Part shown: piece by piece, positions 1-7,571 of the stretch
Layout: each line of letters opens with the position of its first letter
Numbering within the stretch: position 1 is the first letter of the stretch
Assembly (NCBI GenBank): GCA_002296055.1
Contig: DBHE01000150.1
Coordinates: 1 to 13,057, forward strand
DNA length: 13,057 bases
Origin: Pseudomonadaceae bacterium UBA836
GTDB lineage: Bacteria; Pseudomonadota; Gammaproteobacteria; Pseudomonadales; Pseudomonadaceae
Reading direction: 5' to 3'
Translations under genes and position numbers: made by a program
Notes under the pieces: generated by a model
What the model saw: the letters and a program-made list of their open reading frames with translations, nothing else
The model's database searches: none
Told to the model about the DNA's origin: nothing

Positions 1-2826
1 GTTGAGCTGCTGTCGCTGACCACCAGCCAGACCACCCAGTATCTGGACAGCTGGCTGGAGCGCACCGGGCTGGAATACGCCGCCGCAGCTCAAGCCTGGC
101 AGAACAACCAGCAAGGCTATCTGGCCGCCAAGCAGGAACAGCAGCAACTCGCCAGCCAGCTCGAAGCCCTGCAGGAAGACCAGCGCCTGACCACCGAGCG
201 TCTCGGCCAGGCCCACCACGAACTGGTGCAACTGGAAGCCCGCCGTCAGGGCATTCCGGCGCTGCAGAACAAAGATCAACTGGAACAGCGCCAGCGCCAG
301 CTGAGCGAACAGCTGCGCAATGCGGTGCCCGGCCTGCTGACCCAGGCCCATCAGCGCGACCGCAACCTGGTCGCCCTGCAATCTGCCGGCGCCCTGTTGT
401 CGCAACACAGCCTCAGCCAGGCGATTCCGCAGCTCGCCAGCCGCGGCTGGCGCGACGCCAGCGCTGCGGTGCTGGCCGCCGAGCGCGAACCGGTCGCCGA
501 CCTGAACCAACTGCTGGCCCGCGACTGGATCGACCTGACCCCGCTGGACGCCGGTCTGGACGCCATTCGCAGCCAGCAACGCGCCCACAACCAACTGGCC
601 GAGCGCCTGCGCGATCAAGACAGCGAAGGCGCCAGCCTGCTGCAGCGCGTCGACCGCCTGGTGCAAGAGCGCACCAGCGCGCTGAACAACCTGGATCGTC
701 AGGTCAGCCAGATTCGCCACCAGATCAGTACCCTGCAGAGCAGCCGCATCACCTACCCCGCGTACGTCGAAGAAGCCCTGCTGGCAATCCGCAAGCAATG
801 CCCGCAGGCTGACCCGCGGGTACTCTGCGACCACGTAGAAGTGCTCGACCCGGATTGGCAGATGGCTATCGAGGGCTATATCGGAGGCAGCCGCTACGCC
901 ATTCTGGTCGAGCCAGAATACGAAGCAGAGGCCATCCGCATCGTGCGCCAGATGAACAGCCGCGAGCGCAACCGCGCGCGGGTGATTCAGGGCAGCAAGG
1001 CCAAACAGGATGCCGAACGCATCAACCTGCCGAACGACTCGATCCTGCAGGTCATGCGCTTCAGTCACCGTGTTGCCGAGTATTACCTGCAGGCGTCCTA
1101 CGCCACGGTCGCCCGGGTGGCCGACGCCGGCGCGCTGCGCCAGACCCGCCGCGGCATCACCCGCGACGGCATGGGCTCTGGCAACTACGCGCTGTTCCGC
1201 TGCGATATCGACGACAGCCAACTGGTGTTCGGCGCCGCCGCCCGCGAGCGCAACCTGCGCGCGCAGGAGCAGCGCCTGCACGATCTGGATCTGCAGCAGC
1301 ATCAACTGCGCCGCGAACTGGAAGGCCTGCGTGAGCTGGCCCGCCAGCTAGGCCAGATTGCCCCGCTCGATTACGCCGCCCGCGCCAGCGAGCTGCTCGA
1401 CAGCCAGCGCCAGCTGCGCGAGGTAGAGCAACAACTGGAAGCGCTCGACCTGGGCGCCCACCACGATCTGGAAGCGGAGCAGCAGCGGGTTACCCTGCGC
1501 CACCGCGAGCTGGAACTGCACGGCAAGGACTTGGACGTACAGCTCGGCCGCCTGCAGGAAAAACAAGTCAGCATCGGCCAGCGCATTACCCACTTTGCCG
1601 ACCAGAGCGACGCCCTGCTCGATGCCCGCGACAAGGCCGAGCAATACCTGCTGGATGCAGCTGCTCAGGTGCCGGGCCTCGACCCACAGGCGCGGCTGGA
1701 GCAACTCGACGCCATGCTGGAGCAGCGTGGCGGCCAGTTCGACTTTATCGCCGACGCGCAAGCACTGACCAGCAGCCTGCACCGTCAGGTCGCCGACCTG
1801 CAGCGCGCCATCGAGCACTACAACGAGCAGGCTCAGCCCGCCGATCAGGTGCTGGCTGATACCCCAGCGGAGCTGCACAGCCTGGCGTTCTTCCGCCACG
1901 TTGGGGCACTGCATCAGCAGCTCGACAACCTGCACAACCGCCTGCGCAACAACGTGTTGCTGGCCAAGCAGGAGCAGCTCGCCAGTCTGCGCGACAGCTT
2001 CAACACCACTTTTGTCAGCGACCTCTGCCACGAGATTCATCAGGCCATCAACGACGGCCGACGCACACTGGAGCAGTTGAACAAGGAGCTAGAGCACCAC
2101 CGCTTCGGCGCCGACCGCGAGCGCTTCCAGTTCGACTGGGACTGGCTGCCCGAGTACAAGGCCTACTGGGAGTTCTTCCGCGAACTGATCCAGATGCCGA
2201 ATCTGGGCGACGGCACCAGCCTGTTCGACGATACCCTGTCCGAGCGCTCGGCCGAGGTGCGCGACCAGCTACTCGCCCTGCTGCTGGACGGCGACGAACA
2301 GCAAGCCCTGCGTGAGCTGGAGCGCATCAGCGACTACCGCCGCTATCGCCGCTACGACATCCTCAAGCACCCGGAGGGCAAATCTGCCATCCGCCTGAGC
2401 GAATACGGCACCGGCTCCGGCGGCCAGCTGGAAACCCCGGCCTACATCATCCGCGCCGCCGCCGTGACCAGCGCCTTCCGCTTCAACGAAGGCGACAGCC
2501 ACCTGCGCATGGTGATCGTCGACGAAGCCTTTATGCACATGGATGAAATCCGCTCGCGTGAAGTCATCGCCTACCTGACCGAAACCCTCGGCCTGCAGCT
2601 GATCTTCATCATGCCGACCAGCAAAGCCGGCCCCTTCCTGGAGCTGGTCAGCAACCAGTTTGTGTTCAGCAAGGTGCCCAGCAGCCAGCAGGTCGGCGAG
2701 CTGAACACCCGCGTGCTGCTCGACCGCCAGCAGCTCAACCGCGAGCGCGTGGCCGAGCTGTGGGCCCAGCACCGCCGGGTAATCCGTCAGCAGGGCGCGC
2801 TGGAGTTTATGGAAGACGTGATCTGA
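1..2826 (+). CDS. mksB: MksB/JetC-type SMC-like condensin ATPase (5' end missing)
   Basis: The reading frame is open from base 1, so the gene starts upstream; 941 codons are visible before the TGA. The GTG at 226 is internal and not a real start. The first ~240 visible residues are rich in Gln, Glu, Leu and Arg, as in a coiled coil. A compact hinge-like segment follows at about 250-415, containing the stretch DPDWQMAIEGYIGGSRYAIL. A second coiled coil runs to about residue 700, and the ATPase head lies at the end. The head shows an ABC signature (GTGSGGQ, Ser at ~806) and a Walker B (MVIVDEAF, Asp 841, Glu 842). The Walker A P-loop must lie off the left edge. Family knowledge: MksB works with MksE and MksF in chromosome organisation; the homologue JetC belongs to Wadjet anti-plasmid defence with nuclease JetD. 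No JetD follows here, which favours the Mks housekeeping type. The partner genes, if present, are upstream. SbcC/RecN-type ATPases are less likely alternatives. Confidence 0.8.
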   Translation, partial: VELLSLTTSQTTQYLDSWLERTGLEYAAAAQAWQNNQQGYLAAKQEQQQLASQLEALQEDQRLTTERLGQAHHELVQLEARRQGIPALQNKDQLEQRQRQLSEQLRNAVPGLLTQAHQRDRNLVALQSAGALLSQHSLSQAIPQLASRGWRDASAAVLAAEREPVADLNQLLARDWIDLTPLDAGLDAIRSQQRAHNQLAERLRDQDSEGASLLQRVDRLVQERTSALNNLDRQVSQIRHQISTLQSSRITYPAYVEEALLAIRKQCPQADPRVLCDHVEVLDPDWQMAIEGYIGGSRYAILVEPEYEAEAIRIVRQMNSRERNRARVIQGSKAKQDAERINLPNDSILQVMRFSHRVAEYYLQASYATVARVADAGALRQTRRGITRDGMGSGNYALFRCDIDDSQLVFGAAARERNLRAQEQRLHDLDLQQHQLRRELEGLRELARQLGQIAPLDYAARASELLDSQRQLREVEQQLEALDLGAHHDLEAEQQRVTLRHRELELHGKDLDVQLGRLQEKQVSIGQRITHFADQSDALLDARDKAEQYLLDAAAQVPGLDPQARLEQLDAMLEQRGGQFDFIADAQALTSSLHRQVADLQRAIEHYNEQAQPADQVLADTPAELHSLAFFRHVGALHQQLDNLHNRLRNNVLLAKQEQLASLRDSFNTTFVSDLCHEIHQAINDGRRTLEQLNKELEHHRFGADRERFQFDWDWLPEYKAYWEFFRELIQMPNLGDGTSLFDDTLSERSAEVRDQLLALLLDGDEQQALRELERISDYRRYRRYDILKHPEGKSAIRLSEYGTGSGGQLETPAYIIRAAAVTSAFRFNEGDSHLRMVIVDEAFMHMDEIRSREVIAYLTETLGLQLIFIMPTSKAGPFLELVSNQFVFSKVPSSQQVGELNTRVLLDRQQLNRERVAELWAQHRRVIRQQGALEFMEDVI

Positions 2827-2833
2827 CCCTGTG

Positions 2834-2864
2834 AATGCGTTGCCGGGCACCCCGGCAACGCATT
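2834..2864 (+). terminator. Perfect 14-bp hairpin after mksB
   Basis: The left arm 2834-2847 and right arm 2851-2864 are exact reverse complements around a 3-nt CAC loop. The hairpin starts 7 bases after the stop codon of the SMC-like gene. It is GC-rich (core GTTGCCGGG) and has no T-run after it, so it is not a textbook intrinsic terminator. It may act as a terminator, an RNA-end stabiliser or both. It separates the condensin gene from the T6SS module. Confidence 0.6.
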
Positions 2865-2972
2865 GCAGTGGTAGATGCCAAACACCGCACATTCACCCGA
2901 ATAGTCGATTGTCCGACCCGCCAACACCCCGCAGGATCAGCGCAGGCACACCTGCAGCCAGAGGGAATTGGT

Positions 2973-4856
2973 ATGTCCGGCAAACCCGCCGCACGACTCG
3001 GCGACCCCACACAATGCCCACAGACCGGCCACGGCGCCCGCGCCATTGCCAGCGGCGCCCCCAATGTGCTGTTCAACGGTAAGCCCGCCGCTCGCCTGGG
3101 AGACAGCACCACCTGCGGCAGCGCACTGGCCGGCCAGGTCATCCCTAACGTCCTGATCAACGGCCGCCCCGCAGCAGTGCTCGGCAGCACCGGCACCCAC
3201 GGCGACGCCGTGATCGCCGGCTCCGGCAATATCTTCATCGGCACCAACACCGGCAGCGCCAGCACAGCAGTACAGGCCGTCGGCGCCCTGGTGCGTACCC
3301 TGCAAGCGCTGTTCGGCGCGCCACTGGCCACCCGCGCCAGCATCGCCAACGCCGCCCCGCTAGAGCGCGAGGAAGAAGAGGAGGAAGAAGAAACCGAACT
3401 GCCGCAAAAACAGCGCATCATCCTGCGCGTCGGCATGTTCTTCGACGGCACCCTCAACAACCAGCCCAACGCCTCCCTCACCGCCCAATGCCGCCGCGAA
3501 GACCTGGCCCAACTCGGCCCCGACGGCCTGGAGGCTGTCACCCGCTTCTGCCAGTCCCACGGCTACAACGACAGCAACGGCGATGCCTTTTTTGATCAGC
3601 GGCCTGATAACAGTTATGGGAATGAGTTGAGCAATGTGGCGTTGTTGTTTCGGTTGTACCGGGATCAATCGAGAATCACTCTTCCGCCTGACGCCAAGGA
3701 AGCAAGCGTCCCAGTCTACATAGAAGGCTCAGGCAGCAAAGCTGGGGAAGGGGACGAAACAATGGGGATGGCATTCGGGCAAGGTGAAACAGGCGTAGTC
3801 GAGCGCGTCAGACGAAGCCCGAATGAAATAGTCCGCTTAATCGACAGTCTGATGGAGCACAATCCCCAACTGCTGATTGAGAGCGTTGAGTTCGACATTT
3901 TTGGTTTTAGCCGAGGAGCCGCCGCGGCCAGGCACTTCGCGAACGAGGTACTAGCAGATGATGAAGCTCAGCTATCCACACAAATTAACAGCAGCCTCCC
4001 GGGCATCTCAGCTAACTTCGAATGGCATCAGAATACTTCAATTAACTTTATCGGCTTGTTCGACACCGTCGCAGCCATTGGCGCCCCCACGCAAGGACAT
4101 TTAAGCGTCGGAGACGACTACAACCCGGGCGTCAATCTTTACCTAGATAAAGCCTGCGCTCGCAAAGTTGTGCATCTGACCGCAGCTGACGAGCATCGTC
4201 ACAACTTCAGCCTGAACGAGGTTAGCGATGCTCACGAGCAAGTCGCGCTGCCCGGCGTTCATTCGAACTTGGGAGGGGGCTACCCTGCCCTCAGTTATGA
4301 AAGGCTGGTGATTGGAAAGCCTCGTCTTTATCGCGGCAACCACTACGCCATGGATGGAGCAGCCCACCAGCAGCTAATCCGATCATACGCCTGGCGGGCT
4401 CGCGAATGGGAGGAAAGTGTATTCAGAGACCGAGGCCTTCCGGGCGACGGCAGACTCATTAAGCATGAAACACCAGTTGAAAGATCACCAAACTCAGACA
4501 TCCTGCTCACATTATCGATTGAGCGTACCGTTCGAGGGGAGCTCTCTCGCATTCCATTGCGCCTGATGCACATAAAAGCAACGGCACACGACGTTCCGTT
4601 CGAGACCATGAGCAGCGAGGCCCCGGAATTCATCATCCCTGCGGACTTGCAAGCCATTTCAGATAAATTGATATCTGCGGTCTTAAACCAGCAGTGTCCA
4701 GCGCTGACTGAAAGCGAATACCGTTTTTTACATGCACGCTATATCCACTGTTCAGCAAACTGGGTACCAGTTAAAGGCTTTCTTGCGAACAAGCCGCGCA
4801 GCAAATTCCGCAGAGCAATCTATCCAGACAAAGACCCACAGGAGGCCGGAAAGTGA
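2973..4856 (+). CDS. T6SS effector: PAAR domain fused to Tle1-like (DUF2235) phospholipase
   Basis: Predicted 627 aa. The ATG at 2973 is chosen because AGAGGGA lies just upstream and the protein then begins MSGKPAARLGD, a typical PAAR start. The frame stays open further upstream, but that part lies over the hairpin. Residues 1-~95 are a PAAR domain with three related repeats (GKPAARLGD at ~3 and ~36, GRPAAVLGS at ~64). Cys15, His20, Cys49 and His77 are possible metal ligands. Residues ~130-145 are an acidic linker with eight consecutive Glu. A DUF2235/Tle1-like alpha/beta-hydrolase follows from ~150: FFDGTLNN (Asp158), nucleophile elbow GFSRG (Ser313), GLFDTV (Asp364) and GVHSNLGGGY (His430). 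By family knowledge, PAAR caps the VgrG spike of the type VI secretion system and Tle1 enzymes cleave membrane phospholipids of rival bacteria. The next gene overlaps by 4 nt and probably encodes immunity. No VgrG is nearby, so it presumably uses one encoded elsewhere. GC content drops sharply near 3590, inside the toxin domain. Confidence 0.87.
   Translation: MSGKPAARLGDPTQCPQTGHGARAIASGAPNVLFNGKPAARLGDSTTCGSALAGQVIPNVLINGRPAAVLGSTGTHGDAVIAGSGNIFIGTNTGSASTAVQAVGALVRTLQALFGAPLATRASIANAAPLEREEEEEEEETELPQKQRIILRVGMFFDGTLNNQPNASLTAQCRREDLAQLGPDGLEAVTRFCQSHGYNDSNGDAFFDQRPDNSYGNELSNVALLFRLYRDQSRITLPPDAKEASVPVYIEGSGSKAGEGDETMGMAFGQGETGVVERVRRSPNEIVRLIDSLMEHNPQLLIESVEFDIFGFSRGAAAARHFANEVLADDEAQLSTQINSSLPGISANFEWHQNTSINFIGLFDTVAAIGAPTQGHLSVGDDYNPGVNLYLDKACARKVVHLTAADEHRHNFSLNEVSDAHEQVALPGVHSNLGGGYPALSYERLVIGKPRLYRGNHYAMDGAAHQQLIRSYAWRAREWEESVFRDRGLPGDGRLIKHETPVERSPNSDILLTLSIERTVRGELSRIPLRLMHIKATAHDVPFETMSSEAPEFIIPADLQAISDKLISAVLNQQCPALTESEYRFLHARYIHCSANWVPVKGFLANKPRSKFRRAIYPDKDPQEAGK
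4840..4845 (+). promoter_or_regulatory. Strong Shine-Dalgarno deciding the GTG start of the lipoprotein
   Basis: AGGAGG lies 7 bases before the GTG at 4853, inside the last codons of the effector gene. It fixes the start of the lipoprotein and sets up a GTGA stop/start overlap, so the two genes should be translationally coupled. Confidence 0.75.
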
Positions 4857-5527
4857 TCTGGCGCAGCACGTTAACCATCTTGCTACTAGCGCTGGCATCC
4901 TGCAGCCAACAGCCTCCCGGCGACCACTTGCCCTCACCAGCCAATCTACCGTTTGAGCGCTGGTATGTCGGCATGTTTGCGCCCGACTACATGGAAGTAT
5001 GGGTGGAGCAGATTGATGTGACAGATAGGCAAGGGTTTACCTATTACAACGTGCATGGCGGTGTACCTGCGATCAATACACCACCCGACAACAAAGGAGA
5101 CCCGACGGGGTGGCCTGACAGAGTCAGTTCAGGAAAGACCATGCCGATGATCAATATAGACCTGCCTACAGAAATATCGCTTTCATGGCAGTCATTGGCA
5201 GAGCCTCAAGCTTATCAAGTGACATTAGCCATCCCTAGCTGGGTCCAAGATGAAATGCTTGCGCCTAGAGGTGCCTATTGCGCCTGGCGTGATGCCCACG
5301 TCACCCAGCACCGCGACATTATTTCTATAGGACTAGCGCCGGGAGGCATCGCTAAAGCCTGGCTGGTCGGCCCATGTCTGCCGGCCATTGAGATTACTCG
5401 GGTACAAGGCAAAGTCAGAGAGTTCGGCCCCTACAACGGTGAATCCAACGGCGAGTTCTACCGCCCGCCCAGCCCAAACGCCCAACACTATATCGACACC
5501 CACGGCATCCCGTTTGGCAGCTGGTAA
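4853..5527 (+). CDS. DUF2931-type outer lipoprotein, probable immunity protein to the PAAR-Tle1 effector
   Basis: Predicted 224 aa with a GTG start overlapping the effector stop (GTGA) and an AGGAGG 7 bases upstream. The N-terminus is a lipoprotein signal: hydrophobic residues 6-15, then lipobox LASC with the lipidated Cys at 17. Ser follows the Cys rather than Asp, which favours the outer membrane. The body matches DUF2931 proteins as I recall them: FAPDYMEVWVE near 42-52, GWP near 86-88 and SWQSLAEPQAY near 111-121. Known context: Tle phospholipases are commonly paired with periplasm-facing lipoproteins that bind and block them. Immunity is inferred from position, overlap and localisation, not from a proven family function. 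Base composition is lower in GC than the chromosome, as in the toxin half of the neighbour, but the last ~70 bases are GC-rich again. Confidence 0.75.
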   Translation: MIWRSTLTILLLALASCSQQPPGDHLPSPANLPFERWYVGMFAPDYMEVWVEQIDVTDRQGFTYYNVHGGVPAINTPPDNKGDPTGWPDRVSSGKTMPMINIDLPTEISLSWQSLAEPQAYQVTLAIPSWVQDEMLAPRGAYCAWRDAHVTQHRDIISIGLAPGGIAKAWLVGPCLPAIEITRVQGKVREFGPYNGESNGEFYRPPSPNAQHYIDTHGIPFGSW

Positions 5528-5533
5528 GCGCGC

Positions 5534-6271
5534 TCAGCCCTTCTTGCCCGGACGCTGGTCCTTGACCAGCAGCAGGTTGTTTTCCCGCCGCAGGGTAAAC
5601 AGGCCTATCCCTTCCACCAAACCGCTGAACTTGCTGTAGCCATAGTTGCGCGGATCAAACTCGGGCATTTGCTTAGCCAACTGACTGCCCACCGGGCCCA
5701 AATTGGCCCAGCCTTCATCGTCAGACGCCGCCTCAATAGCCTGACGCAGCAGGTTGCACAGCTTGGTGTCCTGGCGCAGTTCCTGTGCCGAGCGGCGTTG
5801 AATAACCGTCTCCGCGTTCTCGGGGTGCTGAGTAAAGATTTCGGTGTAGATAAAGCGGTCGCAGGCGGCAACAAAAGGCTTGGGCGTTTTCTTCTCGCCA
5901 AAGCCATACACCACCTTGCCGGACTCACGCAGGCGTGCGGCCAGACGGGTGAAATCGCTATCGCTGGAAACAATACAAAAGCCGCCAAGGTCTGCCGAAT
6001 ACAGCAAGTCCATAGCGTCGATGATCATCGCGCTGTCGGTCGCGTTCTTGCCGGAGGTGTAAGCGAATTGCTGAATCGGCTGAATCGAGTGTTCCAGTAG
6101 CGAGGCTTTCCACTTACCCAGACTGGGCGTGGTCCAGTCACCGTAGATACGCTTAACGCTGGCGACTCCCAGCTTCGCCACCTCGGCCAGCAAGCCCTCA
6201 ACAATCGCCGGATTGGCGTTGTCCGCATCAATCAATACGGCCAGCCGGGTCGGTTCCATCTGTGCTGCCAT
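5534..6271 (-). CDS. NYN (PIN-like) domain protein with C-terminal OST-HTH-like region, putative ribonuclease
   Basis: 245 aa. The NYN domain covers about residues 9-150. It carries the acidic residues expected of a metal-dependent PIN-like nuclease: LIDADN (Asp15, Asp17), ATDSAMIIDAMDLL (Asp79) and IVSSDSDFTRLA (Asp104, Asp106). A charged linker leads to about 168-235, which resembles an OST-HTH/LOTUS RNA-binding fold (GWANLGPVGSQL, then YGYSKFSGLVEGIG). The tail is basic. Family knowledge: LabA/DUF88-like NYN proteins are thought to cut or bind RNA; the target here is unknown. The ATG at 6271 has GGGGAG about 7 bases upstream; a second in-frame ATG at 6259 is possible. The gene is convergent with the lipoprotein gene, with only 6 bases between the stop codons. 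It lies 64 bases downstream of the BtuF-like gene on the same strand. Confidence 0.85.
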   Translation of the reverse strand: MAAQMEPTRLAVLIDADNANPAIVEGLLAEVAKLGVASVKRIYGDWTTPSLGKWKASLLEHSIQPIQQFAYTSGKNATDSAMIIDAMDLLYSADLGGFCIVSSDSDFTRLAARLRESGKVVYGFGEKKTPKPFVAACDRFIYTEIFTQHPENAETVIQRRSAQELRQDTKLCNLLRQAIEAASDDEGWANLGPVGSQLAKQMPEFDPRNYGYSKFSGLVEGIGLFTLRRENNLLLVKDQRPGKKG

Positions 6272-6335
6272 CGATTCACTCCCCTGTGTGTGCAGCCGAC
6301 ATCTTGGCAGGGGCCCCTGTACGGCGACAAGCCTC

Positions 6336-7145
6336 TCAGTGGCTTACCAGTTCGCAGAGCTGCGTAACTCCCTCAATAATCGCCGGCGTTGGGCGCACCA
6401 GCAGGTCGCTGTCCAGCACGTACAGCCGTTGCTGTTCCACGGCGGCCAGTTGTGGGAAGCGGCGCCATTCGTCGAGCCAGCGCTCAGCGGAGATGCCGGC
6501 GTCGGCCACAGCGATGATGGTATCGGGGTTGGCGACCAGCACGCCTTCGCGGCCTACCTGCGGGGCCAGGCCGGTGAGGTTGGCGAATACATTGTCCGCG
6601 CCGCAGAGACTGAGGGCATCCGATAGCATTTGGTCGCCAGCTACGGTGTACAGCGGGTTGTCCCACAGCTGCAGAAACACGCGAGGCTGATGGGTGCTGT
6701 GCTGCTGCCGCAATTGATCAAGCTGACTATTGAAACGGCTGGCCAGTGCGGCGGCTTGTGGCTTGCGATCTAGCAGCTCACCCAGTTGCAGGGTCATGTC
6801 GTCGATATCATCAAGCCGCTGGGGGTCAAACTCGGCTACCTGAATGTTCCAACTGCGCAGACGCGCCAGTAGTTCGGCAGGGCTGCCGCTGCTCCAGGCA
6901 AGAACCAGATCAGGTTTGGTAGCGACGATACGCTCTGCCGACAGCGTACCGTAGCTGCCGACGCGTGCGACCTTATCTAGCTCGCCGGACAGCTGGCCAT
7001 CATCCAGCACGCCAACCAACTGACTGCGGGCATCCAGCTGCAACACCATGTCGGTAAGAAAGGGGGCAATGCTAACCACTCGTTCGGCGGCGCCCAGCGG
7101 CGCAGCCAGCCAGCACAGCAGGCAAAGGCTGGCCAGCAGGCGCAT
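6336..7145 (-). CDS. BtuF-like periplasmic substrate-binding protein (cobalamin or other chelate)
   Basis: 269 aa. Residues 1-19 form a Sec signal peptide ending LGA, with cleavage likely before AERVVSIAP. The mature part has the helical-backbone metal-receptor pattern: RVVSIAPFLTDMVLQL at the start, then VGVLDDG, RVGSYGTLSAERIVATKPDLVLAW, and late DTIIAVADAG and LYVLDSDLLVRPTP. Family knowledge: BtuF delivers vitamin B12 to the BtuCD importer; close relatives bind haem or iron chelates. No permease or ATPase partner lies in the window, so the ligand is not settled by context. The ATG starts directly after the TGA of the preceding membrane-protein gene (TGAATG) with only a weak ribosome site, which suggests translational coupling. 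It matches what I recall as PA4045 in P. aeruginosa. Confidence 0.8.
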   Translation of the reverse strand: MRLLASLCLLCWLAAPLGAAERVVSIAPFLTDMVLQLDARSQLVGVLDDGQLSGELDKVARVGSYGTLSAERIVATKPDLVLAWSSGSPAELLARLRSWNIQVAEFDPQRLDDIDDMTLQLGELLDRKPQAAALASRFNSQLDQLRQQHSTHQPRVFLQLWDNPLYTVAGDQMLSDALSLCGADNVFANLTGLAPQVGREGVLVANPDTIIAVADAGISAERWLDEWRRFPQLAAVEQQRLYVLDSDLLVRPTPAIIEGVTQLCELVSH

Positions 7146-7571
7146 TCAGTCGACCCAGGCCGCCGGCGGACGGTACAGCAGCATGACGCCAAGACTGACG
7201 ACTACCAGCAGTACCAGCGGGATAACCTCTCCCACGCAGAAGTAATGCACCAGCGCGACCAGCGCCGGCAGGGCCGCAGCACTCAGACCCAGACTCTGCA
7301 AACGGTGCAGGCTAGCCCAGGCGCCAGCCGCTTCATCACTGGTGCCCAGGGCATCAACGCGAATCAGTGCGCGCTTGTACAAGCGGAAGCGCCACAGCGT
7401 CAGCAGCAACGTGGTCATGCCAATGGCGAACAGCGGCACGGCAGCGGCGTCGAACAGGCCGTTCCAGTCACCCAGCACGACTACCAGCAAAATCGGCAGT
7501 AGCAGCACGGCTGCGCTAAGCATGCGCCAGACGCTGCGCAGGGTGCGCCAGTGGGGTTTGGGATCAAACAT
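7146..7571 (-). CDS. Small four-helix membrane protein, function unknown
   Basis: 141 aa starting [11 protein letters not shown]. Four hydrophobic segments are visible at about 17-34, 41-60, 94-112 and 114-133. A basic loop ([11 protein letters not shown]) follows the second, suggesting a cytoplasmic loop between helices 2 and 3. I do not recognise a catalytic motif. The frame stays open further upstream into ribA, but GC-rich translation there is an out-of-frame shadow of RibA. The start is either ATG 7571 or the adjacent ATG 7574; I chose 7571 for spacing to a weak GAG. Either start overlaps the 3' end of ribA. It sits between ribA and the BtuF-like gene and abuts the latter exactly, so it may work with either. 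In position it corresponds to what I recall as PA4046, a hypothetical protein. Confidence 0.7.
   Translation of the reverse strand: MFDPKPHWRTLRSVWRMLSAAVLLLPILLVVVLGDWNGLFDAAAVPLFAIGMTTLLLTLWRFRLYKRALIRVDALGTSDEAAGAWASLHRLQSLGLSAAALPALVALVHYFCVGEVIPLVLLVVVSLGVMLLYRPPAAWVD

Noticed and set aside
1348..2040. Long antisense frame of 230 codons under the SMC-like gene, and similar ones at 2269-2892 and 2807-3541
   Set aside because: They are shadows caused by GC-rich codon bias, with repetitive Val/Leu/Gln or Ala/Ser content and no recognisable domain.
2835..2972. Extension of the PAAR protein to an upstream ATG at 2835
   Set aside because: That start lies inside the hairpin, has no ribosome site, and the added residues look nothing like a PAAR N-terminus; ATG 2973 has AGAGGGA and the canonical motif.
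4732..4956. Plus-strand ORF of 74 codons across the effector/lipoprotein junction
   Set aside because: It lies out of frame with both genes, has no ribosome site and no recognisable content.
6308..6319. 12-base palindrome CAGGGGCCCCTG between the BtuF-like and NYN genes
   Set aside because: It has no loop and no T-run, so it is a poor terminator; it could be a protein site, but nothing else supports that.
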